DNA of 64,000 bases from DATADW01 sp963733905. Its GTDB lineage: Bacteria > Actinomycetota > Acidimicrobiia > Spongiisociales > DATADW01. Position 1 is the first letter of the stretch. Every line of letters starts with the position of its first letter. Both the position numbers and the translations under genes were made by a program. Positions 1 to 10,987 of the stretch are shown here, piece after piece. The stretch covers positions 455,979 through 519,978 of the forward strand of contig CAVTEU010000006.1 of the NCBI GenBank assembly GCA_963733905.1, in the 5' to 3' direction. The notes under the pieces are model-generated. The model was given only the letters and a program-made list of their open reading frames with translations, made no database searches and was not told the origin of the DNA.

Positions 1-159
1 GGTGACATCCAGGTGGTGGCGGTGGAGGCGACCACGCTCCTTCCCGCGCTCCTCGAAGCTGTGACCGGTGCCGGGGTCACGGTGCGGGGTGTCGAGATCG
101 AGGAGCCAGACCTCGAGGCGGTCTTCCTCCACCTCACCGGCAAGGCGCTCCGGGACTGA
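1..159 (+). CDS. ABC transporter ATP-binding protein, C-terminal end (partial)
   Basis: Frame 1 is open from the first base to a TGA at 157-159 and encodes the last 52 residues of a protein that begins outside the window. The end reads EEPDLEAVFLHLTGKALRD, the typical tail of the DrrA/NatA-type ABC ATPase subunit, where 'DLEAVFLHLTG' closes the domain. The Walker motifs lie upstream and cannot be seen. The stop is 3 bases before the first permease gene, so all three genes form one exporter operon. The ATPase would energise export by the two permeases that follow; the substrate is unknown. Confidence 0.8.
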   Translation, partial: GDIQVVAVEATTLLPALLEAVTGAGVTVRGVEIEEPDLEAVFLHLTGKALRD

Positions 160-162
160 TCG

Positions 163-1333
163 ATGCGGGCAACCTTCGATATCGCCTGGAAGGACCTGCG
201 ACAGCGGATCAGAGACCGCTCCGCCATCATCCTCGGCCTCGTCGCACCGCTGGTGCTCGCCTTCATATTCGACCTCATCTTCGGCAACACCATCGCCGGC
301 CAGTTCTCGGCGACCGTCGGGGTGGTCGATCTCGACGGCGGTGTCGTCGGTGAGCAGATGGTCACCGGGATCCAGGCGGCCGGCGAGGAACTGGGGATGG
401 AGGTATCCACCGGGCTCGAGGAGTCGGTGGCACGCCAGCGCGTCGATGATGGTGATCTCGATGCCTTCTACCTGCTCCCCGAGGGTCTCACTGCTGCTGC
501 CCAGGAGGGTTCGCCGGCGCAGATCGAGGTTGTCGGCAACGTGGATGCCCCCACCACCACCGCGGTCGCCGCCGCTATCGGCGAGGCGCTGGCGGCGCGG
601 ATCGAGACGACACAACTCTCCGTGGCTCTGGTGGCATCCGGGGGTGGCGTGAGCCAGGACCAGCTGGGTCAAATAGCCGCCGAGGCGGCGCAACAGCCGC
701 CGACGATCACCATCGGCGAGGCGTCAGCCGAGACCCGCCAACTCGACCAGGCGACGTATCTCGCCGCCGGGATGGCGTCGTTCTTTCTCTTCTTCACCGT
801 CTCGTTCGGGGTGACCGGTCTGCTCCAGGAGAAGGAAGAGGGCACCATGGCCAGGCTGCTCGCTGCACCGATCTCCCGGTTCTCGATCGTCGGAGGGAAG
901 GCGCTCACCAGCTTCATTTTCGGCCTTGCCAGCCTCGTCGTGCTCGGAGTGGCGACCACCCTGCTCCTGGGTGCCGATTGGGGCGACCCACTCGGCGCCT
1001 TCCTGCTCATGGTCGCCTTGTCGCTCGCCGCGGTCGGGATCATGTCTTTGGTCGCCGGGTTCGCCAAGACCGTCGAGCAGGCCGGCGCGCTCCAGGGGAT
1101 AGTGGCCGTCGTCCTCGGGCTGCTCGGCGGGTCGTTCTTCCAGTTCGCCAGGCGCGGCATCCTCGCCGACCTGTCGCTGCTCACCCCAAATGCCTGGTTC
1201 ATCCGCGGCCTCGGAGACAACGTGGCGGAAGGGCGCCGCCGCCGTGCTCCCCGCCGTGGGTGCCATCCTGCTCTTCGCCCTGGTCACCGGGTCGATCGGG
1301 GCTGTGACGCTCTACCGCAAGGTGACGCTGTGA
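163..1333 (+). CDS. ABC-2 type transporter permease 1 (one frame break)
   Basis: ABC-2/NatB-type membrane subunit of an exporter, about 390 residues. The N-terminus (MRATFDIAWKDLRQRIRDRS) is a short cytoplasmic stretch, followed by a transmembrane segment (IILGLVAPLVLAFIFDLIF), a large extracellular loop of about 180 residues, then five or so C-terminal membrane helices starting near SFFLFFTVSFGVTGLLQEKE. The motif EKEEGTMARLLAAPIS is the conserved cytoplasmic loop of the family. A single-base frame break near 1230 separates the last roughly 33 residues (AAAVLPAVGAILLFALVTGS...LYRKVTL). Restoring it gives a stop at 1331-1333 that overlaps the GTG of the next permease, a sign of translational coupling. 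The two permeases probably form a heterodimer. Confidence 0.85.
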
Positions 1334-2485
1334 AGGCGCTTGCGGTTGCCGGCGTCAATCTGCGCCGGTTCATCAGGGAGCGGAGCAATCTGTTCTTCGT
1401 CTTCATCTTCCCCCTCGCCATCGTGCTCGTCATCGGGCTGGCATTCGGCGGGGGAGGATTCGCCCCCGCCCTCGGGGTGTATGCCGAGGATGTCGGGGAA
1501 CTGGGTGACCAGTTGGTGGCCGCACTCGCCGAGGAGGTCGAGGTGGTCCACTACGACTCCGATGAGGCAATGGTGGATGCGGTGGAGCGGGGCCAGGTCG
1601 ATGCCGGGCTGGTCGTCCCCGCCGGGTACGACGCCGATCTCCGCAGCGGCCAGCCGGTCGAGCTCCTCTTCACCAGCCGCCCCGATGGGTCAGCCGCAAC
1701 TCCAGGCGCTGGTGGCTGCGGCAGCATCTGATCAGAACACGGTGGTGACCGCGGCCGCATTTGCTGCCGGCGAGACGGGCAGCGACTTCGATCAGATGGT
1801 TGGCCAGGCGCAGGCGATGGCGTCGTCGCTCCCCGGTTTGGAGGTGACGACCACGACGACCGGTGACGCCCTCTTCCCCACAACCCTTGGCCAGTTCGAT
1901 CTCGGCGCTTCGTCGCAGCTGTTGCTGTTCATGTTCCTCACCGGGCTGACCGGCTCGGCAGCGATCATCCAGACCCGCAGGTTCGGAGTCGCCACCCGGA
2001 TGCTGTCGACGCCGACCCCGATGAGTCAGGTGGTGGCGGGGGAAGCAATGGGCAGATTCGCCGTCGTGTTCGTCCAGGGCGCCTACATCGTCCTGGCAAC
2101 CCTGCTGCTCTTCCAGGTGAACTGGGGCGACCCGGTCGGTGCGCTCGCCGTCGTTGTGGCATTTGCCCTGGTGGGGGCGGGCGCCGGCTTGCTGATGGGG
2201 GCGGTGTTGCGCAACGACCAACAGGCAGGAGGCGTCGGGGTGATGCTCGGACTCGGTCTGGCTGCGCTCGGTGGGTGCATGCTCCCATTGGAGCTCTTCT
2301 CGCCGACGCTGCAGACGGTCGCCCACTTCACCCCTCATGCCTGGGGACTCGACGCCTTCGCCGAACTGGTGCGCAACAACGGCACCATCGTCGACATCCT
2401 CCCCGAACTGGGCGTGCTCCTCGGCTTCGCCGTGGTTCTTCTCAGCCTGGCCACCTGGCGGCTGCGGGCGACCCTGACCCATTGA
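1330..2485 (+). CDS. ABC-2 type transporter permease 2 (one frame break)
   Basis: Second ABC-2 permease, about 385 residues, starting at GTG 1330 that overlaps the previous stop (GTGA). The N-terminal membrane segment is NLFFVFIFPLAIVLVIGLAF. An extracellular domain follows, then the C-terminal membrane core with IIQTRRFGVATRMLSTPT (the family's cytoplasmic loop) and helices up to GVLLGFAVVLLSLATWRLRA. A frame break lies near 1685, between RPDG and GQPQLQALVAAAASDQNT. Topology matches permease 1, so the pair plus the upstream ATPase makes a complete exporter of the NatAB/DrrAB class. Multidrug, lipid or small-molecule export are all possible; nothing in the sequence decides which. Confidence 0.85.
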
Positions 2486-2546
2486 TCGAGAACCGCCGGT
2501 ACGGCGTTCTGCGTAATGGATCATCGGGGGAGGGAAGGAGGCCTCC

Positions 2547-2980
2547 ATGCGCCGTGTTGTCCGAGCTGGGCTAGCCGCCCTTTTGCTGGTGGGAGTGCTC
2601 GCCGCTCCCGCGACTGCCACCCCACCAACCATCGGGGAGCGAAGCTTCACCGTGGCGCTCAGCGGCGCCAACGAGGTTCCGCGCCGGTGACCCCGACGGC
2701 ACCGGAACGGCCCGCGTCTTCCTCCACCAGGGACGGGGCCAGGTGTGCTTCATCATCCGGGTGTCGAACATCGACGACGTGATCCTGGCGCACATCCACG
2801 CCGGCTCCCGCAGGGGTCAACGGCCCGGTGGTGGTCGACTTCATGGGGATGCTGTCGGGATGCGTGAGTGGGGTTGACCCGGCGCTGATCGGAGAGATCA
2901 TCGCCAACCCCGCCGGGTATTACGTCAACGTCCACACCACACCGTTCCCCGGTGGGGCGGTGCGCGGCCAACTCGGCTGA
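2547..2980 (+). CDS. Secreted CHRD-domain protein (two frame breaks)
   Basis: Starts at ATG 2547, preceded by a purine-rich ribosome site (ggaagga at about 2533). An N-terminal signal peptide is clear (MRRVVRAGLAALLLVGVLAA, Ala-rich cleavage region ATA). The mature part is one CHRD domain: FTVALSGANEVP, then DGTGTARVFLHQGRGQVCF, HIHAG, NGPVVVDF, and NPAGYYVNVHTTPFPGG with the final AVRGQL. CHRD domains occur in chordin and in many secreted bacterial proteins of unknown function. Single-base breaks near 2688 and 2803 interrupt the frame and must be bridged to recover the domain. The product probably sits outside the membrane; its role is unknown. Confidence 0.75.
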
Positions 2981-3014
2981 ACTCGGTCAGCCGACCCAGC
3001 CCGGCTGACAAAGG

Positions 3015-3080
3015 CCCCCTGATCGGCCGCCCGTCCGGACCCGGTCCCACCCGCCGGCCCGGCCGGGCGGCCCAAGGGGG
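3015..3080. terminator. Hairpin between convergent genes
   Basis: The arms ggccgcccg (3025-3033) and cgggcggcc (3064-3072) are perfectly complementary. An outer ccccct/aggggg pair (3015-3020 with 3075-3080) extends the stem. It lies between the convergent CHRD and SLH genes, so it may terminate both. There is no T-run and the loop is about 30 bases. Confidence 0.45.
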
Positions 3081-3098
3081 TCAGCCCGACTGGTCGAC

Positions 3099-3774
3099 TC
3101 AGGGCTGCGGCGCCCAAGTGGCGATCAGCCCCCGTTGGTTGATGCTGACGTCCGGACCACCTTCGTACTTGGCCGCGCAGAAGACGTAGTCGACGCTCCC
3201 CGAAACCCCGCTGTCGAACCCGGTGAGCGAGATGGTGAAAGCGGTGAAACCCATCCCTGTGGTGTCGGGCGGGCGGTGGAAGGTGGCGCCCACAACCTCG
3301 CCGTCGCACCCATCGCGGGCGATGATCAGCTCGGTAGCGGCGATGGCGCTGGCGGGCTTCTCCAGGTACCCATGGGCGGTGAGCACCACGTCTGAAGGCC
3401 CCTTGGCGTCGACGGTGACCGCGCCCAGCTCGACCAACGTGTCCGACGTGATCTGCGACATCGCTGTTGAAGTCCTCTACCTGGAAACCGGCCACTCCAG
3501 ATGTCGCGGAGAGACGCCTCATGAAGCCGGCCATCTGCTGCCTGGTGACCGCCTCGCTCGGGCAGTAGAGGCTCCCGTCCGGGACACAACCCAGCGTCAC
3601 CTCGTTGTCGGCCAACCAGGCGATGTCGTCGTGGAAGGTGTTGCTGTCGGGCACGTCGTCGAAGACATGGGCCGCGAGTACAGCGGTTGGCACCGCAACC
3701 AACACGCTCACCGCGACAAGCAGCATCGCGGTGCGCAGCGGAATGCGGCGCGACGAATCATCACGCGAAGCCAT
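3099..3774 (-). CDS. Secreted protein with S-layer homology region (one frame break)
   Basis: About 225 residues. The N-terminus MASRDDSSRRIPLRTAMLLV leads into a hydrophobic signal segment ending TAVLAAHVFDDVP. Residues about 38-95 resemble an SLH module: FDDVPDSNTFHDDIAWLADN, VTLGC, CPSEAVTRQQMAGFMRRL. SLH modules anchor exported proteins to cell-wall polymers. A frame break near 3462 leads into the C-terminal region (ITSDTLVELGAVTVDAKGPS to GLIATWAPQP), a beta-rich domain without a recognised name. The gene converges on the CHRD gene; both neighbours are exported, so the pair may belong to the cell envelope. Confidence 0.7.
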
Positions 3775-3793
3775 GGCATCTCCCTCCGTAGCG

Positions 3794-3812
3794 GCGCCCC
3801 CTGTTGGGGCGC
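3794..3812. terminator. Short GC hairpin between PPOX and SLH genes
   Basis: gcgcccc (3794-3800), a five-base loop, and ggggcgc (3806-3812) make a perfect 7-bp stem downstream of the PPOX stop and just upstream of the SLH start, both on the minus strand. A second small inverted repeat (actgcc/ggcagt) lies at 3835-3849. No T-run is present, so terminator function is a guess. Confidence 0.35.
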
Positions 3813-3911
3813 TTCCCAGCGCGAAGCTAGCGACACTGCCCCGGGCAGTATGTGGGTTCCAGACGGGGATCGAAGGGCAACTGCCCGCCGCAGTGTTGGG
3901 CTTGAGCCCTT

Positions 3912-4295
3912 TCAGTGCCAGATCACCTTGTCGGGGCTGACGCGAAGCACCACCCGGGGAGCCGTGATCGGGTTGCTGTACTCGTGACCGTGGTACTTCA
4001 TCGAGAGATGATCGATGTGGTCCCGTGCCTCCTGCCCCTCGATGATGCCGGTCACCGTGCCCCGCACCTCGGCGAAGTGGTAGGGGTCGGTGCGGTCCCA
4101 GATGGTCACCGTCACCCTCGGTTCACGCTGGACGTTGCGCCATTTCTGCCGGTCAACTTGGGTGTTGATCAGGATGGATTCCTCGTCGGCGTCTACCCAC
4201 ATCACTTGGGTCGCGGGATGTCCGTCCGGCATCAGGGTGCTCAGCACGGCGAAGTTCTTGTCCTGGGCAAGCTTGATCAGTTCCTGGTCGATCAT
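3912..4295 (-). CDS. PPOX-class (F420-dependent type) oxidoreductase
   Basis: A complete 127-residue protein of the pyridoxamine 5'-phosphate oxidase-like split-barrel fold. It reads LIKLAQDKNFAVLSTLMPDG, then HPATQVMWVDADEESILINT and RQKWRNVQREPRVTVTIWD, the typical order for the actinobacterial 'PPOX class F420-dependent' family. These enzymes bind F420 or a flavin and reduce small aromatic or quinone-like substrates in the cytoplasm. The substrate cannot be told from sequence. ATG 4295 is the only good start. A second member of the family is present at 47315-47730, which supports an F420-using organism. Confidence 0.85.
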   Translation of the reverse strand: MIDQELIKLAQDKNFAVLSTLMPDGHPATQVMWVDADEESILINTQVDRQKWRNVQREPRVTVTIWDRTDPYHFAEVRGTVTGIIEGQEARDHIDHLSMKYHGHEYSNPITAPRVVLRVSPDKVIWH

Positions 4296-4344
4296 GACGC
4301 CGACCCTAATCAGCGGGACCGGATTCGTCTCCAGCCGAGGGGAC

Positions 4345-6700
4345 TCAGGTTCGGGGTGGGCCGGATGCCCGGGTGCGTCTTCCCGCCGCCAACGCCGCGA
4401 TCCTGTCCACTCGGTCGAGCGCCTCGGCGAGTTGGCGGGCGAAGTCCAGCCTCTTCTCGGCGACGTCGGGCCCAGCCTCGGTCAAGCCCCGATTTGCCGC
4501 CAGCTTGAGCCCGTTGCCAAACAGCAGTTGTGAGACCGACTCTTCGGCGGCGATACGGCGTTGCATCCGGTACTGCTTGCCCAGCGCCAGACTCTCCTGG
4601 AGCAATTGCTTCTCGTCGGTGCGCAGGCTCGGCGTCGTGTCGCACGAGGACGTCGGCGACCACCTGATAGGCCTCGAGGAAGGGCCGGAGCACCCAGTGC
4701 GCCCTGAGCGGAGCCATCCGGTCGACCGTGGCGATGACCGATGCTCCGTCCTCGAGCGCCCGCTCCCACCCGGGCACCTGGCGCTCGACTTCCTGGCGGA
4801 TCTCCTCGAGAAACGACTCCTTGGGCGGGAAGAAGAACTCGAACTTGAGCAGGTCACGCAGTTCGAGTGCGCTCGTCCCAGAAGCCGGATGACGGCGCGG
4901 CTTCGTCTGCACCCAAGAGGGCGACTTCGGCGATCGCCCCATTCACGAAGTGGTGGATGATCGTGTTGCGGTAGAAGGCGGCCGCGATGTGCTGTTCGGG
5001 GGTGATCAGGTAGAGCGGCTCCGTCCCCTCGGCGAAGCTCGTCACCAGGTCGTGCTCCGCCAGCAGGTCGAGCACCTTGCGGACTTCGTCCGGTTCCCCG
5101 AGTCGCATGGTGCCCGCGGTCGGCAGAGAGCGCTGTTCCACGTCGGCGACCAACTCGCCGAGTTCGGCGGTGATCTCACCCAGCGTTGCGGCACGGTCCT
5201 GGAGCGCCAGCAGCGTCGTGGTGACCAGCGAGGCGGCGGTTATCGGGGTCACCCGGTTGATCCGGACCATCACCTCGAAGGCCAGCTTCTGCAGGTCGAT
5301 GTCACCCTCGGCGGTCTCCTCGGCTCCCGCTAGCTCCTTGGCGACGGAGACCGGCTCGCCAAACCTGATGTAGATGTCGCCGTAGCGCCTTCGAAGCTGC
5401 CGCATGGCGCCGAGCGCCCAACCGAGGCTCTCGGCCCTCTTCTCCGCCGCCGCGTTGCTCGGCTGCATAGGAGCCGACGTCCTGGATCTGGTCGTAGGCG
5501 ATCGACGTCGGGATCAGGTAGATGTCCTCGCTCTTGCCCCGCCGCCAAGAGTCGACGAGGTAGGCGAGAAGCCCGAAACGCGGAGGCAGCAGCTTGCCCG
5601 ATCGAGATCGGCCCCCCTCGATGTAGAACTCGATGGAGAACCGCTTCTCGACCAGGTAGTCGAGATAGCTCTGGAGGACCCATTTGTAGATGGCGTTGTC
5701 CTTGAAGCTGCGGCGGATGAAGAACACACCGGTCCGGCGGACGAGCGGTCCGATCGGGAAGAAGTTCATGTTGATCCCGCCGGCGGTGTGGTTCGGTGGG
5801 AGGTCGTTCTCCCACAGCGAGTACTGGAGCGAAAGCCGATCGAGCTGGGATTTGTGCGAGGGAAGGAAGACCAGCGGGTGCTCTTCTCCCAACCGGTAGA
5901 GCTGGCGGAACTGCTCGGTGTCGTAGTCGATGCGTCCGTAGCCCTGCCGGTAGAGCCAGTGGATTGCCGTTGGCGATGATGTCGATGAGGAACGGGCTGT
6001 GCGAGGCGGCGATCTCCCTGAGGTACCGCGCCCCGCGCCCGATCGCCCGCTCCGGTGCGATCCCCGCCAATGGGGCAAGCCGGACCAACTCGTCGCGGAA
6101 CGAGCCACGACTCGTGATGTCCTCCATGACGAACTTGGGGACCTTGTACCGGTTGCCGCGGAGCCGGCGCTCCGCTCGCTCCAATGCCAGCATGGCGCGC
6201 CTGACCACGTAACGGTCGAGGTGCTCGGGCTCGACCGCTTCGGCATGGTCGGCGCGGATCCTCCCGGCCGTCGCCGGCTCGGCGACGACGACCACGCATC
6301 TGTCCGGGTGCTGCGCATAGATGACCCGTTGCCTGAGGAAGTCCGGGTCCCGCGGGTCGCCCAGCTTCAGTGCGTCGATCATGTTGGAGGTGCGCTTCCC
6401 ACGCCGGAGGGGCGGCAGCCAGGCGATGCGCAGCGGGAGCAGCCACGGGTCGTCATCCCGATTGAGCCGGGCCTCGAGTCGGGGGTCTATCCGCCGGAAC
6501 CGCCGGCGGCGTGACGAAGGGAGGTCGATCACCTCGACCTGGGACCCGTCGGGGCGGTGTCGATCGATCCAGGCCTCGAGCAGCCGATGTTCGAACTCGG
6601 AGGAGGCGTCGAGCAGGCAAACCGTGATGTCGGTCACCTCGGCCGGCCAGCCCGGCTCGGGCACGGAGCCCTCCAGTGCCCTGCCGGTGGTGGCGACCAT
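4345..6700 (-). CDS. plsB: Glycerol-3-phosphate 1-O-acyltransferase PlsB (four frame breaks)
   Basis: About 785 residues once the breaks near 5968, 5470, 4875 and 4645 are bridged, the size of actinobacterial PlsB. PlsB transfers a fatty acyl group to position 1 of glycerol-3-phosphate at the membrane, the first step of phospholipid synthesis. The acyltransferase signature is clear: FLPSHKSQLDRLSLQYSLW contains the catalytic H-x4-D (His near residue 282), and EFYIEGGRSRSGKLLPP and PTSIAYDQI are the conserved substrate blocks. The long N-terminal region (LRGNRYKVPKFVMEDI and upstream) is family specific. Start ATG 6700. The neighbour dtd is divergent. PlsX is encoded elsewhere in the window, so both acyl-transfer routes may exist. 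Confidence 0.88.
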
Positions 6701-6774
6701 GCGAATGAGTGTATGCCCCGGTGGTCGGCGGCGGCCGGGACGGGGCGTGGGTCCGGGGGTGGCAACATCACACG

Positions 6775-7231
6775 ATGCGGGCGGTGGTCCAGCGCGTCTC
6801 GGAGGCGGCGGTCGAGGTCGATGGCGCGACCGTCGCCGAGATAGGCGCCGGCCTGGTGGTGCTCGTCGCCGTGGAGCATGGCGACGGCGACGCCGACGCC
6901 GACGCCTTGGCGGAAAAGCTGGCCAACCTGAGGGTCATGCCCGATGAGCAGGGACGGATGAACCTGTCGCTGCTCGACACCGGCGGGTCGGTCTCTGGTG
7001 GTGAGCCAGTTCACGCTGTTGGGGGCGGTGCGAAAGGGCAGGCGCCCGTCCTTCGACGCCGCCGCCCCACCGGCGAAGGCCCGGGGGATCGTGGAATCGG
7101 TGGTCGAAGGTCTCCGCCGGAGAGGTGTCCCCACATCGAGCGGCGTATTCGGCGCCACCATGAGGGTCCGCTTGGTCAACGAGGGCCCGGTGACGCTGGT
7201 GATCGAGGTCGACGACGGCCGAGTCCAGTGA
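6775..7231 (+). CDS. dtd: D-aminoacyl-tRNA deacylase (one frame break)
   Basis: Dtd hydrolyses D-amino acids from mischarged tRNA. The start ATG 6775 opens MRAVVQRVSEAAVEVDG, the family's N-terminus. After a break near 6994 the conserved core follows: SQFTLLGAVRKGRRPSFDAA (active-site SQFTL) and SSGVFGATMRVRLVNEGPVT, where NEGPVT corresponds to the Gly-cisPro-like specificity motif NxGPVT. Length, about 151 residues, is normal. It is divergent from plsB with 74 bases between, so the two promoters must lie there. Confidence 0.88.
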
Positions 7232-7248
7232 CTGTGGCCGGCGAGGAG

Positions 7249-7864
7249 CTATTCGGGTGTCGACCAACCCATCGGGTCGGAGGCACCCTCTCCGGGCTCA
7301 CCGGTACGCGGGTCGCGGAGAAACCGGAAGCCGAGCAGCATCGTCATCGTGAGCACGGCGAGCATCAGCCCGGGACCGGGCTCGACGCCCCAGAAGTTGG
7401 CCAGGCCGAACCAGCCCCAGGCCGCCACCACCGCCAGCAACAGCAAGGCGCTCGCCACAACCGCCCGCGACAGGTTGTGGGTCATCCGGTAGGTCAGGGT
7501 GAGCGCTGCCGCCCACACCAGAGCGCCCACCGGCCACAACACCACGAGGGCACCACCGGCCATCCCCAGCCCCCCGCCGGGACCGGCAGAGGCGCGGGGG
7601 TCGTCGTCCCTCGGCCAGAGCGACGGGACCATGATGTCGGCCAGCACCGCCGCAGCACCCGCCACCAAGCCACCGACGTCGCCCGCTATCAGCCGTCCGG
7701 CGAAGGCGGCGACCATGCCCCCGGCGACCTCGAGCGCCGCCCACAACATCGGCCTGATCGACCGGTCGGGTGCTCCGCTCTGCTGGCGGTGGGTCAGGTG
7801 GACGGCGATCGACGGGGCGGATCCGGCAAGCGCCCCGGCGAGGGCAGCCGCCAGCGAGGATCAT
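7249..7864 (-). CDS. Hypothetical integral membrane protein (probable frame break)
   Basis: Not recognised. The clear part is 166 residues from 7749, with hydrophobic segments GMVAAFAGRLIAGDVGGLVA, ALVVLWPVGALVWAAALTLT, AVVASALLLLAVVAAWGWFG and GLMLAVLTMTMLLGFRFL, so at least four membrane helices. Coding-like residues (AAALAGALAGSAPSIAVHLT) continue upstream to a TGA at 7861-7863. The likely start is ATG 7862-7864, which overlaps the adnB stop, with a one-base break just after it. The gene would be the last member of the adnA-adnB operon. Confidence 0.55.
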
Positions 7865-10800
7865 CCGGTTTCCGCCATGAAGGCCCGACCCGTGGCGCAG
7901 AACGTGAGGAAGTCGCAATGGGCGCACGCCTCCGACGGGATCGGGTCGAACACCTCCTCGGCGATGCCCTTCGTGATCAGGTCGATCCGCTGGCGTGCCT
8001 CGGTCACCCACTCGTCGTCGGCCTGCTCGGTCACTTCGGTGAGGCCATCACCCAGATAGGCGAAGGTGACGGCGAGCTGCCCGGAGGATTGAGCGCCACC
8101 GCCTCGTCACGGACCGCCACCGCGTACGCCTGGAGCTGGACCCGGCGGGCCGGGTCGGACCGGGGCCGCCCCGACTTGAAGTCGACCACCTCCCAGGCGG
8201 AGTCGTCGCCATACACCGCGTCGATCCGGCCGCGGACGATGGTCCCATCGTCGAGTCTGAGGTCGAAAGGCGCCTCGACCAGCAGGGGACGGTCGGTGGC
8301 GAAGCGCGAGGAGCGGAAGGACTCGTAGGGGTCGGTGGGCCGGTCGCCCATCTCGAGGTCGGCCGGGGTGATGTCGTAGTTCTCGATCCCGGGCTCGTCG
8401 AGCGGTACCGCACCCATGTTGTGCAGTTCGATCCGCCGGTGGACATCGACCCCTCGCCGCGCCGCCGCCGACGGGCGCCGGGGGAGCCGGTCGACAGCCG
8501 ACCAGTAGTAGCGGAGCGGGCATTCGGCATAGGTGACCAGCGCCGAGACGCTCATCTGCGACGGACCGGGCGCCGTATCGGGTAGGGCAGGCTCTGGGAG
8601 CTTGAAGAGCCGTTGTTGGAACTCCTCCAGATCGCGGTCGAAGGCTGCGGTCGACGCCCAACTCGGCGGCGCGGTCCGCCGCCCATCGGTTGTCGATCGA
8701 TCACGGCGCGCAAGCCCTCGTCCCACCCATCCGGGAATACGGGGTCGGGGGCGCCATCGCCGCTCCTCTCGTATCTGAGCAGATCGGGCCTGTGGCGCTG
8801 GCTCACCGACCAGCTCGTTGGCGTCTGTCGCCGGCGTGGGTGCATCCCAGATGGAACAGCGGGCTTGGCTTCACCGGGTTCTTGGTGGGCTCGGGCGACC
8901 CATACCAATGGGCGCCGCTCATATGGAGCCGCTGTTTGGCCCTGGTCACGGCCACATAGGCGACTCGCCATTCCTGCGCCGTGTGTCGGGCGCGGAGCAG
9001 GTCGGACCGGTCCTTCACGGCCATGTCGGGCGTGATCGGGGGGAGCGAGGACGAGTCGAGGAGCAGCTGGTAGGGGAGCAGGGAGGCGAACTTGTAGGGA
9101 TCGTCGAAGCCCGCCGACCTGCTCGGGAAGTTGCGCTCGTAGAGCGCCGGGATGAACACCACCGGCCACTCGAGACCCTTTGCCCGGTGGACGGTGAGCA
9201 ACGCCACCGCGTCCTCACCGCTGAGCCGGGCGGTGTCGAGCTCCTCGGTCTGGTCCTCCTGCATCAGGGTGAGGTGGTCGAGGAATGCATGGAGCGAGGG
9301 GCGGCCCTCGAGCGGCGACCACTCCTCGGCGAGGTCGAGGAACCGGTAGAGGTTGAGCCGGGCGGAGAGCCGGTGAGCGTCGGCCATCGCCTCGACCTCC
9401 TGCCAGGCGCCGGTCGAGTCGAGGATCTGACGGGTCAACTCGACCAGGCTCTCACCCTGGGCGGCCCGGATCAGGTCGCGGAACAGGTCTCTGAACTCTC
9501 CGAGCGACTCGATGGCCCGGAGCGGAGGCCATCGATCTCCTCGAGGTGATCCACCGCCTCCAGCAACCCGGCGGGGGGGAGCGGTCCCTCGGGCTCGCCC
9601 TCGGGTGAGGGTGTTGGCCGGTGCGCCCGAACCCACCGCGCCAATGGGGCGATGTCCCCCAACCCGAGCCGGAAGCGGCTGCCGGTGAGGATTCTCACCA
9701 ACGAAGGGGTCTCGTCGGGGTCACCGAGGATGCGCAGCCAGGCGTGGACATCGGCCACTTCGGGGATGCCGAGCAGCCCGCCCAGGTTGGCCACCTCGAC
9801 AGGGATCCCGTGCTCCTCGAGGGCGTCGTGGACGAGCGCGATGTCCTTGTTCTTGCGGAAGAGCACCGCCATGTCCCGCCAGGCGATCCCTTCGTCATGG
9901 AGCGACCTCATGATCGTTGCGATCGTCTCGGCCTCTCTGATGGCGTTGGCCGACCAACTCACGGTCACTATGCCCGGTGGGGTGCCCGGCACCGGCTGGA
10001 GTGGCGTCCGACGCGCGGTTGTCGATCTGTCTCTCTGACCTCGTTGGCCAGATCGAGGATGGCGCTCCCCGAGCGGCGGTTGAGAGTGAGGGGAAGCGTC
10101 GCCGCCTCGCCGCCATCCGGGAGCGGGAAGTGCCCGGGGAATCCGGCGAAGTTCTCCAGACGAGGCCCCCCGCCACTCGTAGATCGTCTGGTCGGGGTCA
10201 CCGACCGCGGTCACCGAGTACCCGCCGGCAAACAGCCCCCGGAGCATCTCCCGCTGCGCCGGGTTGGTGTCCTGGTACTCGTCGAGGAGGACGACCCGGT
10301 AGCGGTCCGCCACCCGTCTGGCGATCTCGGGATGGCTGTTGACCAACTTCGCCGCCCTCTCGATGAGGTCGGCGTAGTCGACCACCCTCATCCGGGTCTT
10401 CTCGCTCCCGTACCGCTCCAGCGTCTCGAGCAGCTCGCGCCGCTCCTCCCACACGTCGTCGGGCTCGGAAGGGACCGCGTCCATCGCCATCGAGGGGGTG
10501 AGCAGGTTGTCGCCGAGCTGACCGGCCAGCCTGGCGAGCTTCTGCACGGTGTGGGCACGGTTGGTCAGGTCGAGCAGCCGGTAGCTGCCACCGGCCAGGG
10601 CGTCCTCCATCAATTGACGGGCGAACGTCGGCGTGACGATCCGTGCATCCCGCTCCACGCCCACCAGCGATCCGTACTGCTCGAGGAGACGGGCGGCGAA
10701 GCCGTGATAGGTGTGCACCTCGACCTCGCGGCCCGGACCGACACGGTCACCGAGGGCGGTGCGGATGCGATCGGCCAGCTCGCCTGCCGCCTTGTTGGTG

Positions 10801-10987
10801 AAGGTGATGCCGAGCACCTGCTCGGGCTCGACTTCGCCCCTCTCGACCAGGTGCACGATCCTGCCGGCGAGCGTCGCCGTCTTCCCCGTCCCCGCACCGG
10901 CATCGACGCGGAGCGGCTCCATCGGCCGGTTGATCACCGCCGACTGCTCGGCGCTTGGGGTGAAGGAGTACTCCTGTGGCCGCTCAT
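7861..10987 (-). CDS. adnB: AdnB-like UvrD helicase with RecB nuclease domain (about six frame breaks)
   Basis: Roughly 1040 residues. The N-terminal superfamily 1A motor shows VDAGAGTGKTATLAGRI (Walker A), ITFTNKAAGELADRIR (motif Ia), VVLLDEYQDTNPAQREML (Walker B), VGDPDQTIYEWRGA (motif III) and VALLTVHRAKGLEWPVVFI. The C-terminal RecB-type nuclease shows YAECPLRYYW, TIVRGRIDAVYGDDS, WEVVDFKSGRP (catalytic Asp and Lys) and ACAHCDFLTFC, a C-x2-C-x5-C set that with the earlier Cys can hold a 4Fe-4S cluster. This architecture plus the adjacent partner matches AdnAB, which resects DNA double-strand ends in mycobacteria. ATG 10987 overlaps the adnA stop (ATGA), but one break is needed immediately after it. 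Other breaks lie near 10165, 10020, 9525, 8830 and 8070. Confidence 0.82.
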